Assembly: GCA_026988195.1 (NCBI GenBank)
Contig: JALSLS010000263.1
Location: forward strand, 1 to 15,563
Direction: 5' to 3'
DNA from: Methylomonas sp.
Lineage (GTDB): Bacteria > Pseudomonadota > Gammaproteobacteria > Methylococcales > Methylomonadaceae
Length of the DNA stretch: 15,563 nt
Below, piece by piece: positions 1 to 6,078 of the stretch. Position 1 is the stretch's first letter, and each line of letters begins with the position of its first letter. The notes below the pieces were generated by a model, which was not told where the DNA came from, did no database searches, and was given only the letters and a program-made list of their open reading frames with translations. The translations under genes and the position numbers were made by a program.

Positions 1-72
1 TGCTGGTATGGTTGACAGAGGGATAAGTCGGCGAATGATTTTTCCTTCTTTTGATTGAATGTCTACAGTCAT
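1..72 (-). CDS. N-terminal fragment of a leftward gene, possibly a cyclic-nucleotide-binding-type regulator
   Basis: Reading leftward from an ATG at 72, the frame is open to the window edge and encodes 24 residues starting MTVDIQSKEGKIIRRLIPL. A charged lead followed by an 'IRRLIPLSTIP' segment resembles the start of proteins with an N-terminal cNMP-binding (Crp-like) domain, where such a helix precedes the beta-roll. That assignment rests on a very short stretch and is weak. No strong Shine-Dalgarno sequence is visible upstream of the ATG. The gene is divergent from the degQ operon, so the 73-541 gap should hold promoters for both directions. Confidence 0.45.
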   Translation of the reverse strand, partial: MTVDIQSKEGKIIRRLIPLSTIPA

Positions 73-102
73 TTAAAAATGGCAAGGGTTAATATCTGTT
101 TA

Positions 103-261
103 GGAACGTGTATGGAATAACTTCCCGAAATTATAACGTAGGATTTTGTTTCAGGTGGAATGATCTCATGAGGCGCATAGCAAGCTACGTAACGAATGAG
201 ATCATTCCATCTGGAGCAAAAAGACAAGTTAGAAATCGGGAAGTTGTTTCATGCGCATTCC
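103..261. repeat. 159-bp near-complete palindrome, MITE-like, flanked by TTA/TTAG
   Basis: The outer arms (103-128 and 236-261) are 26-nt inverted repeats with five differences, all transitions. Four of the five become G-U pairs in the transcribed + strand. An inner pair (152-169 and 196-213) is an 18-nt inverted repeat with one difference, again a G-U pair, and TAGC/GCTA lies near the centre. The spacers between the arms also align partly, so the whole element can fold into one long hairpin. The sequence TTA occurs directly outside both ends (100-102 and 262-264), extending to TTAG if one terminal base is shared. No reading frame of note lies inside. This is the form expected of a non-autonomous miniature transposable element or a large intergenic palindrome. 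Confidence 0.8.
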
Positions 262-308
262 TTAGTAAGAGGGTAGCTTCTTAGTTTAGTCAAAAAATTG
301 ATTATCTG

Positions 309-339
309 CTAAGGCATTAAAGCTTAGAGGGCTTTTTTT
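309..339 (+). terminator. Weak terminator-like hairpin with T tract
   Basis: A short stem (AAAGC pairing with GCTTT, about 323-335) runs into seven T residues at 332-338. An alternative CTAAG/CTTAG pairing overlaps it. The stem is short, and no rightward gene is seen upstream inside the window, so it may be chance or belong to a small untranslated transcript from the palindromic element. Confidence 0.3.
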
Positions 340-347
340 GTTAATTG

Positions 348-376
348 TTCAATCCATCTTAATGTATGGGTATAAT
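348..376 (+). promoter_or_regulatory. Candidate sigma70 promoter upstream of degQ (distal)
   Basis: A perfect TATAAT lies at 371-376, with a weak -35 (TTCAAT, 348-353) at 17-bp spacing. It points toward the degQ-moaB-DUF423 operon and would leave a leader of about 160 nt before the chosen start at 542. Confidence 0.4.
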
Positions 377-391
377 TCGTGCAATGGTGGT

Positions 392-422
392 GTTGACAAG
401 TATCAACCTGGTGTAGGTGTAT
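392..422 (+). promoter_or_regulatory. Candidate proximal degQ promoter overlapping an inverted repeat
   Basis: A consensus -35 TTGACA sits at 393-398, with a poor -10 (GTGTAT, 417-422) at 18-bp spacing. The -35 lies inside GTTGA-N6-TCAAC (392-407), a short palindrome that could be an operator for a repressor or activator of this operon. The weak -10 would fit an activator-dependent promoter, but this is inference. Confidence 0.35.
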
Positions 423-541
423 GCTGTCTAATGGTTGCTGTAGTTGAGTATTAAGTAATAGTTATCCTTAAATATTATAGTAGATTAAACATTTTGTTAT
501 TAATGTTGTCTATGTCTCAAAAACAAATTATGGAAACATTG

Positions 542-1885
542 ATGAAAAAAAAATATCTTGTCATTTTAAATATATTTTTTCTAATTTTTCTGGGGTCGAG
601 TATTTCTTATGCTGGATTGCCGGTTAATGTAGGGGGGCAAGCCTTGCCTTCTCTGGCGCCAATGCTGGAAAGAAGTATGCCTGCCGTGGTTAATATATCA
701 ACTACAAAAAATATACAGCATAGGGATAGCCCTTTATTAAGGGATCCATTTTTTAGGCATTTTTTTAAAATGCCTAGGCAACAGCAAAAAAATAGTTTAG
801 GCTCTGGTGTTATTATCGATAAAGACAAAGGTTATGTTTTAACTAATAATCATGTTATTGATAAAGCAGATAAAATAATGGTAACGCTGAATGATGGGCG
901 AAACTTAAAGGCGATATTACTGGGTACGGATCCTGAAGCTGATGTGGCTGTTATTCAAATTCCTGCGAATAATTTAACTGAGCTACCTATTGCAGATTCA
1001 AATAAATTAAGAGTAGGTGATTTTGTCGTTGCAATAGGTAACCCGTTTGGTTTAGGGCAAACAGTCACTTCAGGTATTGTTAGTGCATTAGGGCGAACTG
1101 GGCTTGGGATAGAGGGGTATGAAGATTTTATTCAGACAGATGCCTCTATTAACCCGGGGAATTCAGGGGGGGCATTGGTTAATTTACGAGGCGAATTTAT
1201 TGGTATGAATACCGCTATTCTTGCACCTAGTGGGGGTAATGTTGGTATTGGCTTTGCAATTCCCTCTAATATGGTGATGACCCTTAAAAAGGTGCTGGTT
1301 AAACATGGTGAGGTTAAAAGGGGGTTATTGGGTGTGACGACTCAGGATTTAACCCCTGAGCTAGTGGAGGCTTTTGATTTAAGAAGTACTCGAGGGGCTG
1401 TTGTTAGCAAGGTGCAGGGAGGGTCAGCAGCTGAGATTGCCGGAATAGAGCCTGGGGATATTATTGTGTCTTTAAATGGCAAGAAAGCTAAAGGCAGTCA
1501 CGAGATTAGAAATATTGTTGGTTTACTGCAGATTGGAGAGCAAGTTGAAATTGATTTGGTGCGAGGGAATGTGGAAAAAACTGTTACCGCAGTGATTGGG
1601 CAGCCGCAAAAAGTAGTGTTGGCGGGTGGTAAACTGCATAGAGGGTTGAAGGATACAGTTTTGTCGGCTACAGAGAATAATCAGCTGGAAGGTGTTCTGT
1701 TTGTAAAAATAAAGCAGGCATCTTATGCGTGGCGGAGTGGTATACGACCTGGAGATGTCATTGTGTCAGCAAACCGGTATAGGGTGCGTGATTTAACGCA
1801 GCTTAAGCAAGTGACTGATCCGCGACGGGCTCTATTGGTCAATATTCAGCGCGGGTCTGAGGCCTTTTTTCTAGTATTGCAATAA
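542..1885 (+). CDS. degQ: DegQ/DegP-type periplasmic serine endoprotease with two PDZ domains
   Basis: This is an HtrA-family (S1C) protease that degrades or refolds damaged envelope proteins in the periplasm. I start at ATG 542 (447 residues) because it opens a clear signal peptide: MKKK, a hydrophobic core, then a cleavage site after SISYA. A GGAAA ribosome site lies a few bases upstream. The frame extends back to an ATG at 494, which would bury the signal peptide behind 16 residues. The catalytic triad is visible as His104 (TNNHV), Asp134 (EADVAV) and Ser208 (GNSGG), counted from 542. PDZ1 covers about 258-345 (GLLGV to VEIDLVRG) and PDZ2 about 380-445, ending close to the C-terminus. The total length matches DegQ rather than the longer DegP. 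It is the first gene of an operon with moaB, eight bases downstream. DegQ is chosen over DegS because two PDZ domains and a cleavable signal are present. Confidence 0.95.
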   Translation: MKKKYLVILNIFFLIFLGSSISYAGLPVNVGGQALPSLAPMLERSMPAVVNISTTKNIQHRDSPLLRDPFFRHFFKMPRQQQKNSLGSGVIIDKDKGYVLTNNHVIDKADKIMVTLNDGRNLKAILLGTDPEADVAVIQIPANNLTELPIADSNKLRVGDFVVAIGNPFGLGQTVTSGIVSALGRTGLGIEGYEDFIQTDASINPGNSGGALVNLRGEFIGMNTAILAPSGGNVGIGFAIPSNMVMTLKKVLVKHGEVKRGLLGVTTQDLTPELVEAFDLRSTRGAVVSKVQGGSAAEIAGIEPGDIIVSLNGKKAKGSHEIRNIVGLLQIGEQVEIDLVRGNVEKTVTAVIGQPQKVVLAGGKLHRGLKDTVLSATENNQLEGVLFVKIKQASYAWRSGIRPGDVIVSANRYRVRDLTQLKQVTDPRRALLVNIQRGSEAFFLVLQ

Positions 1886-1893
1886 GGAATAAA

Positions 1894-2415
1894 ATGAGTA
1901 TAGAAAAGCAATTTTTGCCACTGAATATCGCAGTATTAACTATTTCTGATTCCCGAACGGAAGCGGATGATATTTCAGGAAAAATATTGAGTGAGAGGGT
2001 GGAGCAGGCAGGACACACTGTTTTTGATAAGAAGATTGTAGCTGATGACATGTATCATATTAGAGCTGTTATTTCTAATTGGATTGTGGAGGCTAATGTC
2101 GATGCAATTGTGACGACTGGAGGAACTGGAGTTACCGGCAGGGATGGGACTCCAGAAGCCATTATGCCATTGCTGGATAAGGTGCTCGATGGTTTTGGGG
2201 AGGTTTTTAGAATGTTGTCTTATCAGGATATAAAAACATCAACGATGCAATCAAGGGCGGTAGCTGGTGTTGCTAATGGTACCTACGTATTTTGTTTGCC
2301 GGGTTCGTCGGGAGCTTGTAAAACAGCGTGGGATGATTTAATTAAAGCACAGTTAGATTTTAGAACTAAACCCTGTAATTTAGTGCAGCTTATGCCGCGA
2401 TTGAAGGAAAAATAA
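1894..2415 (+). CDS. moaB: Molybdenum cofactor biosynthesis protein B (MoaB/Mog family)
   Basis: This is a 173-residue cytoplasmic protein of the molybdopterin-binding MoaB/MogA family, acting around the adenylylation step of molybdopterin. Visible landmarks are ISDSRT (17-22), the pterin-binding TTGGTG motif (74-79), RDGTPEA (83-89) and the LPGSSGA segment (135-141) followed by AWDDLI, which is typical of MoaB. Length matches E. coli MoaB (about 170). The ribosome site AAGGAA overlaps the degQ stop codon, and the stop codon shares its last A with the ATG of the next gene. Expression should therefore be coupled on both sides. No other moa, moe or mob gene is in the window. In many bacteria MoaB itself is dispensable and MogA does the chemistry, so the exact role is less certain than the family. 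Confidence 0.93.
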   Translation: MSIEKQFLPLNIAVLTISDSRTEADDISGKILSERVEQAGHTVFDKKIVADDMYHIRAVISNWIVEANVDAIVTTGGTGVTGRDGTPEAIMPLLDKVLDGFGEVFRMLSYQDIKTSTMQSRAVAGVANGTYVFCLPGSSGACKTAWDDLIKAQLDFRTKPCNLVQLMPRLKEK

Positions 2416-2801
2416 TGCGAACAAATTTTCTGTTTTTAAGTGCGCTGTGTGGTTTGACAGGTGTGATGATGGGGGCATTTGGTGCTCATGGCTTAAAAGC
2501 TATCATGAGTGCTGAAATGATGGCTGTCTATAAAACAGCAGTAGACTATCAGATGTGGCACGCCTTAGGGTTGGGTTTGGTTGCGGTGTTTAGGCTGCAA
2601 TCACCAGAATCTGACCATTTAAAATGGGCTGGCTGGTTAATGTTTAGTGGTATTGTATTGTTTTCGGGGAGCTTGTACTTATTGGCTATATTAAGTGCAA
2701 AGTGGCTGGGAATGATTACGCCTATAGGAGGTGTGTGTTTTATACTGGGGTGGGGGTATGTGTTGATGTTTTCTTATAAATCAGCAGATTTGTTTAAGTA
2801 A
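2415..2801 (+). CDS. Small integral membrane protein of the DUF423 (YgdD) family
   Basis: This 128-residue protein has four predicted hydrophobic helices, at roughly 5-25, 44-62, 70-90 and 97-119. It carries the family signatures GAFGAHGLK (21-29), the YQMWHALGLGL segment (46-56) and F(S)GSLYLLA (80-91). The biochemical function of DUF423 proteins is not established. The ATG overlaps the moaB stop codon by one base (TAATG), so it is translated by coupling from the degQ-moaB transcript. It is the last gene of that operon; the following 218 bp contain an inverted REP pair that may end the transcript. Confidence 0.9.
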   Translation: MRTNFLFLSALCGLTGVMMGAFGAHGLKAIMSAEMMAVYKTAVDYQMWHALGLGLVAVFRLQSPESDHLKWAGWLMFSGIVLFSGSLYLLAILSAKWLGMITPIGGVCFILGWGYVLMFSYKSADLFK

Positions 2802-2863
2802 GGAATATCATAAGAATGACCTTGTTAGGTACTCTAAGTTAATACCCTTAAATTAAGCAAGTT

Positions 2864-2896
2864 GATGTAGGGTGTGCTGAGGCACGAAGTGCAGTG
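2864..2896. repeat. Possible short palindromic intergenic repeat
   Basis: GTGC-tgag-GCAC-gaa-GTGC gives two mutually exclusive small stem-loops (about 2874-2894), next to the REP pair. The composition resembles short dispersed intergenic repeats, but only one copy is in the window, so repeat status cannot be shown here. Confidence 0.3.
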
Positions 2897-2900
2897 TTTT

Positions 2901-2988
2901 GTAGGAGCGTCCGCCCTCGGCGCGAATATAATAATGCTCTTTTCTCTGAAGTTTTTAATTATCCTCGCGCCGAGGGCGGGCACCCCTA
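2901..2988. repeat. REPIN-like pair of inverted REP sequences
   Basis: The left unit (2901-2925) begins with GTAGGAGC and continues into a GC-rich arm. The right unit (2965-2988) is its inverse. CCGCCCTCGGCGCGA at 2911-2925 is exactly complementary to 2965-2979. Outside the perfect 15 nt the arms continue with three differences, and inside them ATAAT/ATTAT pair again. The GTAGGAGC head followed by a palindrome is typical of REP elements mobilised by RAYT (TnpA-REP) transposases. The element lies between the convergent ends of the DUF423 gene and proB, where REPs commonly sit. The 15-bp GC-rich stem could also act as a transcription barrier or mRNA 3'-end stabiliser for both operons. Confidence 0.85.
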
Positions 2989-3019
2989 GATCATCATTGT
3001 TTGCTTACAAGTAAAAGAA

Positions 3020-4141
3020 TTAAACGATGACCAGGTTATCTCTGTGGATAAGCTCGGAATCGTCAGCATAACCAAGTAGATCTTCAAATTCTATACTGGC
3101 TTTTCCTAATATTTTTTTGCAGTCGCAGGCTCCGTAATTGACTAGCCCGCGAGCTATTTCAGTACCCTTTTCGGTTTGGCAAGAAACAAGGTCTCCGCGT
3201 TGAAAATCGCCACTAATTGATTTAACACCAACGGCAAGCAGGCTTTTTCCTGCATTTTTGAGAATATTAACAGCGCCATCGTCTAGGGTAAGAGCCCCTT
3301 TTAGTTGTAGTTGTCCGGCTAACCATTGCTTTCTGGCGGCTAAAGGAGCTATATCGGGTATTAAATAGGTGCCTAATGATTGCCCTGAGATAACGCGAGT
3401 AATGATATTTGTTTCGTCTCCTGACGCGATAACGGTAGCGGCACCTGAGCGAGCAGCGAGTCGAGCTGCTCGTATTTTTGTAAACATGCCGCCCCGCCCA
3501 AGGCCGCTGCGGCTTTCGCCTGCAACTTCATCTAGTAGGGGGGCGTTTACACTAGCTGTTGAGATTAATTTGGCATCTGGGTTGATACCTGGGTCGGAAT
3601 CAAGAACCCCTGCTTGGTCAGTTAGAATAATTAATAAGTCAGCTTCAACAAGGTTGGCAACTAATGCAGCTAATGTGTCATTATCGCCAAAGCGTATCTC
3701 TTCTGTTGCAACGGCATCGTTCTCATTTATGACGGGAATAACACCAAAATCAAGCAAGGTTAATAGAGTGCTCCTTGCATTTAAATATCGTTGGCGATCA
3801 GAGAGGTCGTCGTGGGTTAGTAATACTTGGGCTGAATGGATGTTGTATTTTTGAAAGTTATCTTCAAAAACCCTGACAAGCCCCATTTGGCCAACGGATG
3901 CGGCTGCTTGTAATTCGTGTAGTGTAGTTGGGCGTTTTTTTAAGCCTAGGCGACTGATGCCCTCGGCAACTGAGCCTGAAGAAACCAGTACTACATCTTT
4001 ATTTTGCAGGCTGACTTTTGCCATTTGCTCAACCCAAGCTGCAATGGCTGGTTTATCTAAACCGAGTCCGCCACTGGTCAAAAGGGAGCTGCCAATTTTT
4101 ATGACAATTCGCTTCGCATTAGCAAAATCACTTCTGCTCAC
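3020..4141 (-). CDS. proB: Glutamate 5-kinase, with C-terminal PUA domain
   Basis: This enzyme phosphorylates L-glutamate to gamma-glutamyl phosphate, the first and normally proline-inhibited step of proline synthesis. The 373 residues contain an amino-acid-kinase domain (about 8-260) followed by a PUA domain (about 278-365), the usual length and order. Landmarks are KIGSSLL (15-21), SSGSVAEG (54-61), NENDAV (139-144), FGDND (151-155), TDQAGVLD (174-181) and GRGGMFTKI (215-223). Translation begins at a GTG (4141) that lies inside obgE and overlaps its last 14 nt. An AGGAA ribosome site is eight to nine bases upstream, in the obgE coding sequence. proA, the next enzyme in the pathway, is not present in the window. 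Confidence 0.96.
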   Translation of the reverse strand: MSRSDFANAKRIVIKIGSSLLTSGGLGLDKPAIAAWVEQMAKVSLQNKDVVLVSSGSVAEGISRLGLKKRPTTLHELQAAASVGQMGLVRVFEDNFQKYNIHSAQVLLTHDDLSDRQRYLNARSTLLTLLDFGVIPVINENDAVATEEIRFGDNDTLAALVANLVEADLLIILTDQAGVLDSDPGINPDAKLISTASVNAPLLDEVAGESRSGLGRGGMFTKIRAARLAARSGAATVIASGDETNIITRVISGQSLGTYLIPDIAPLAARKQWLAGQLQLKGALTLDDGAVNILKNAGKSLLAVGVKSISGDFQRGDLVSCQTEKGTEIARGLVNYGACDCKKILGKASIEFEDLLGYADDSELIHRDNLVIV

Positions 4142-5165
4142 TGTTTTTTTCCTGCCGTTGATGCTCTACTAAATCCATAATGGCGTACATTAGACTTTGA
4201 GTCCCCTGTTTTTTAAGGGCTGATATTTTAAAGGTAGGGCCTTTCCATTCAAGCTCATCAATAATGGCTTGGCAGTGGCTTTCGCACTCTTCGTCTAGTA
4301 AGCGATCTATCTTATTCAGGACTAGCCAACGAGGTTTGTTTGCTAGCTCATCACTCCATTTTTCAATCTCTTTGGTGATTTTTTTAGCGGCTTCGACGGG
4401 AGTATCGTCTGACTCGTAAGGTTGTACGTCGATGATGTGTAGTAAAAGTTCTGTGCGAGAAAGGTGTCTTAAAAACTGCAAGCCAAGACCTGCGCCTTCT
4501 GCTGCACCTTCAATAACACCAGGAATGTCGGCAATAACAAAACTACGTAAATCATCAACTCTAACAACCCCTAAGTTAGGGTGTAAGGTGGTAAAGGGGT
4601 AGTCGGCTACCTTAGGTTTGGCTGATGATACTGAACGGATTAAGCTGGATTTCCCAGCGTTAGGGAGTCCTAGTAGGCCTATGTCAGCAATAACCATTAA
4701 CTCAAGCTTTAGGGTTCGCTGTTCACCTGGCTTACCTTTTGAGAATTGCTGAGGGGTTCTGTTGACGCTACTTTTAAAGCGAGTATTGCCTAAGCCGTGG
4801 AAGCCACCTTTAGCAACAAGCAATGTGTCGCCTGGTTTGGTCAGGTCACCAATTTTTTCATCGGTGCTGGTTTCATAAACAATGGTGCCAGGAGGGACGG
4901 ATATATAGAGATCCTCTGCTTTTCGCCCAGTACAGTCTCTGCCCATGCCATTTTGGCCGCGCTGAGCTTTGTGTAGGGAGTTGTAGCGAAAGTCAGCTAG
5001 AGTATTTACGTTTTCAGTTGCAATAAGGTAGACGCTTCCACCATCACCACCATCACCACCATCGGGGCCGCCCATGGGGATGTATTTTTCTCTACGGAAG
5101 GTGGCAACGCCGCTACCGCCAGCGCCTGCTTCTACTCTAATTTCAGCTTCGTCTACAAATCTCAT
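4128..5165 (-). CDS. obgE: Obg-family GTPase (ribosome assembly, stringent response)
   Basis: This is an essential, slow GTPase that binds the 50S subunit and links ribosome maturation to growth state. The 345 residues contain the glycine-rich Obg fold (about 1-158), starting MRFVDEAEIRVEAG and including the GGPDGGDGGDGGSV run. A Ras-like G domain follows: G1 GLPNAGKS (166-173), switch FTT (191-193), G3 DIPG (213-216), G4 NKID (284-287) and G5 SAL (315-317). The protein ends soon after the G domain, so it lacks the long acidic C-terminal tail of the 390-residue E. coli ObgE. The Shine-Dalgarno sequence is poor (an A-rich AAGAAAAAAA tract). A terminator separates it from rpmA, so it needs read-through or a promoter of its own in the 5170-5255 stretch. 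Its 3' end overlaps proB. Confidence 0.97.
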   Translation of the reverse strand: MRFVDEAEIRVEAGAGGSGVATFRREKYIPMGGPDGGDGGDGGSVYLIATENVNTLADFRYNSLHKAQRGQNGMGRDCTGRKAEDLYISVPPGTIVYETSTDEKIGDLTKPGDTLLVAKGGFHGLGNTRFKSSVNRTPQQFSKGKPGEQRTLKLELMVIADIGLLGLPNAGKSSLIRSVSSAKPKVADYPFTTLHPNLGVVRVDDLRSFVIADIPGVIEGAAEGAGLGLQFLRHLSRTELLLHIIDVQPYESDDTPVEAAKKITKEIEKWSDELANKPRWLVLNKIDRLLDEECESHCQAIIDELEWKGPTFKISALKKQGTQSLMYAIMDLVEHQRQEKNSEQK

Positions 5166-5254
5166 TTTTTTCTTAAATGTATGGGTGCATCTGTGCAGAC
5201 TTACCCATTAAATACAATGCTATAAATTAGCTTTGCATTAATTAATGACCACAA

Positions 5255-5288
5255 ACAAAAAAGCCCCGTCAAAGACGAGGCTTTTTTT
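5255..5288 (-). terminator. Rho-independent terminator after rpmA
   Basis: A 12-bp stem (5259-5270 with 5274-5285) with a three-base loop is followed on the minus strand by a T run. The single mismatch seen on the + strand becomes a U-G pair on the minus strand, so the hairpin is fully paired only in the leftward transcript. That matches its position 20 bases after the rpmA stop codon. It probably attenuates transcription from the ribosomal-protein genes into obgE-proB. Confidence 0.9.
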
Positions 5289-5307
5289 ATCTATTGATAG
5301 CGTTGCT

Positions 5308-5571
5308 CTATGCGGCAGCAGCGACGATACTAATAAATTTACGGTTTTTAGGGCCTTTTTCTTCAAAAAGCACTTTGCCGTTGGATTTTGCGAATAAAGT
5401 ATGATCTTTACCCATGCCAACGTTTTCACCTGCGTGGAACTTTGTTCCGCGTTGGCGAACTAGTATGTTACCTGCTAGAACTTCTTGGCCGCCGTAACGC
5501 TTAACGCCAAGACGTTTGGCATTGGAGTCACGACCGTTTCTAGTACTACCACCCGCTTTCTTATGAGCCAT
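5308..5571 (-). CDS. rpmA: 50S ribosomal protein L27
   Basis: This is L27 of the large ribosomal subunit, whose N-terminal tail reaches the peptidyl-transferase centre. The 87 residues start MAHKKAGGSTRNGRDSNAKR, the standard N-terminus without the cleavable leader found in Firmicutes. They continue with the conserved LGVKRYGGQ, GNILVRQRGT and FHAGENVGMGKDHTLFA segments. The start at 5571 is supported by a strong AAGGAG eight bases upstream. It lies 15 bases after rplU in the usual rplU-rpmA operon and is followed by a strong terminator. Confidence 0.98.
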   Translation of the reverse strand: MAHKKAGGSTRNGRDSNAKRLGVKRYGGQEVLAGNILVRQRGTKFHAGENVGMGKDHTLFAKSNGKVLFEEKGPKNRKFISIVAAAA

Positions 5572-5586
5572 TGTATATCTCCTTAA

Positions 5587-5898
5587 TTAAGCAGAAATAC
5601 CAGTAATCTGGATTTCTGTGAAGTATTGACGATGCCCCATTTGTTTCATATGGTGTTTACGTCTTTTGAATTTAATGATTTTTACTTTCTTGTGTCGCCC
5701 TTGAGAGACAACTTCTGCAGTAACTTTTCCTGACTCAACATAAGGTTGGCCGATTTTAGTTTCGCTGTCAGACTGAATCATTAATACTTTATCAAACTCT
5801 ACGCTGTCGCCGGCACCAAGTTCAAGTTTTTCTATTTTTAGTGTAGTACCTTCTTCTACTCGGTACTGTTTACCACCTGTTTGAATTACCGCGTACAT
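5587..5898 (-). CDS. rplU: 50S ribosomal protein L21
   Basis: This is L21 of the large ribosomal subunit, binding 23S rRNA. I choose ATG 5898, giving 103 residues (MYAVIQTGGKQYRVEEG...), the same length as E. coli L21. A frame extension to a TTG at 5913 exists, but that TTG is part of the TTGGAG ribosome-binding site nine bases before the ATG, so it cannot be the start. The C-terminal KIIKFKRRKHHMKQMGHRQ region is the typical basic rRNA-binding end. Transcription most likely starts from the strong promoter at 5943-5971. Confidence 0.98.
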   Translation of the reverse strand: MYAVIQTGGKQYRVEEGTTLKIEKLELGAGDSVEFDKVLMIQSDSETKIGQPYVESGKVTAEVVSQGRHKKVKIIKFKRRKHHMKQMGHRQYFTEIQITGISA

Positions 5899-5942
5899 CT
5901 GCGTAAGCTCCAAGCATTTAATCTGTTAAAAGTGAACAGAAA

Positions 5943-5971
5943 ATTATATGTGTAAAATCAAGCTTCGTCAA
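5943..5971 (-). promoter_or_regulatory. Strong sigma70-type promoter for rplU-rpmA
   Basis: On the minus strand TTGACG (5966-5971) and a perfect TATAAT (5943-5948) are separated by exactly 17 bp. The predicted start is near 5935, giving a leader of roughly 37 nt. This is the best promoter match in the window and fits highly expressed ribosomal-protein genes. Confidence 0.85.
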
Positions 5972-6024
5972 CTATTAATTAACTTGCCCCGTTAGGATGC
6001 CGATAAAATAACATAAGAAAGCTA

Positions 6025-6054
6025 TTGACACCACCCTATATTATTCAATAGCAT
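6025..6054 (+). promoter_or_regulatory. Sigma70-type promoter for ispB
   Basis: TTGACA (6025-6030) is followed after 18 bp by TAGCAT (6049-6054). The predicted start near 6061 leaves a short leader and argues against a translation start at the upstream TTG codon at 6061. Confidence 0.65.
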
Positions 6055-6078
6055 GGTCAGTTGATTATATTAGGCAAT

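Noticed and set aside
494..541. N-terminal extension of DegQ from ATG 494
   Set aside because: It would place 16 residues before a clear signal peptide; ATG 542 has a better ribosome site.
3369..3854. 161-codon ORF on the + strand opposite proB
   Set aside because: It lies wholly inside proB on the other strand, has unusual composition (Arg/Ala/Ser-rich shadow) and no ribosome site. The proB frame has all the family motifs.
5587..5913. Longer L21 starting at TTG 5913
   Set aside because: That TTG is part of the ribosome-binding site TTGGAG of the ATG at 5898, and the 103-residue form matches the family exactly.
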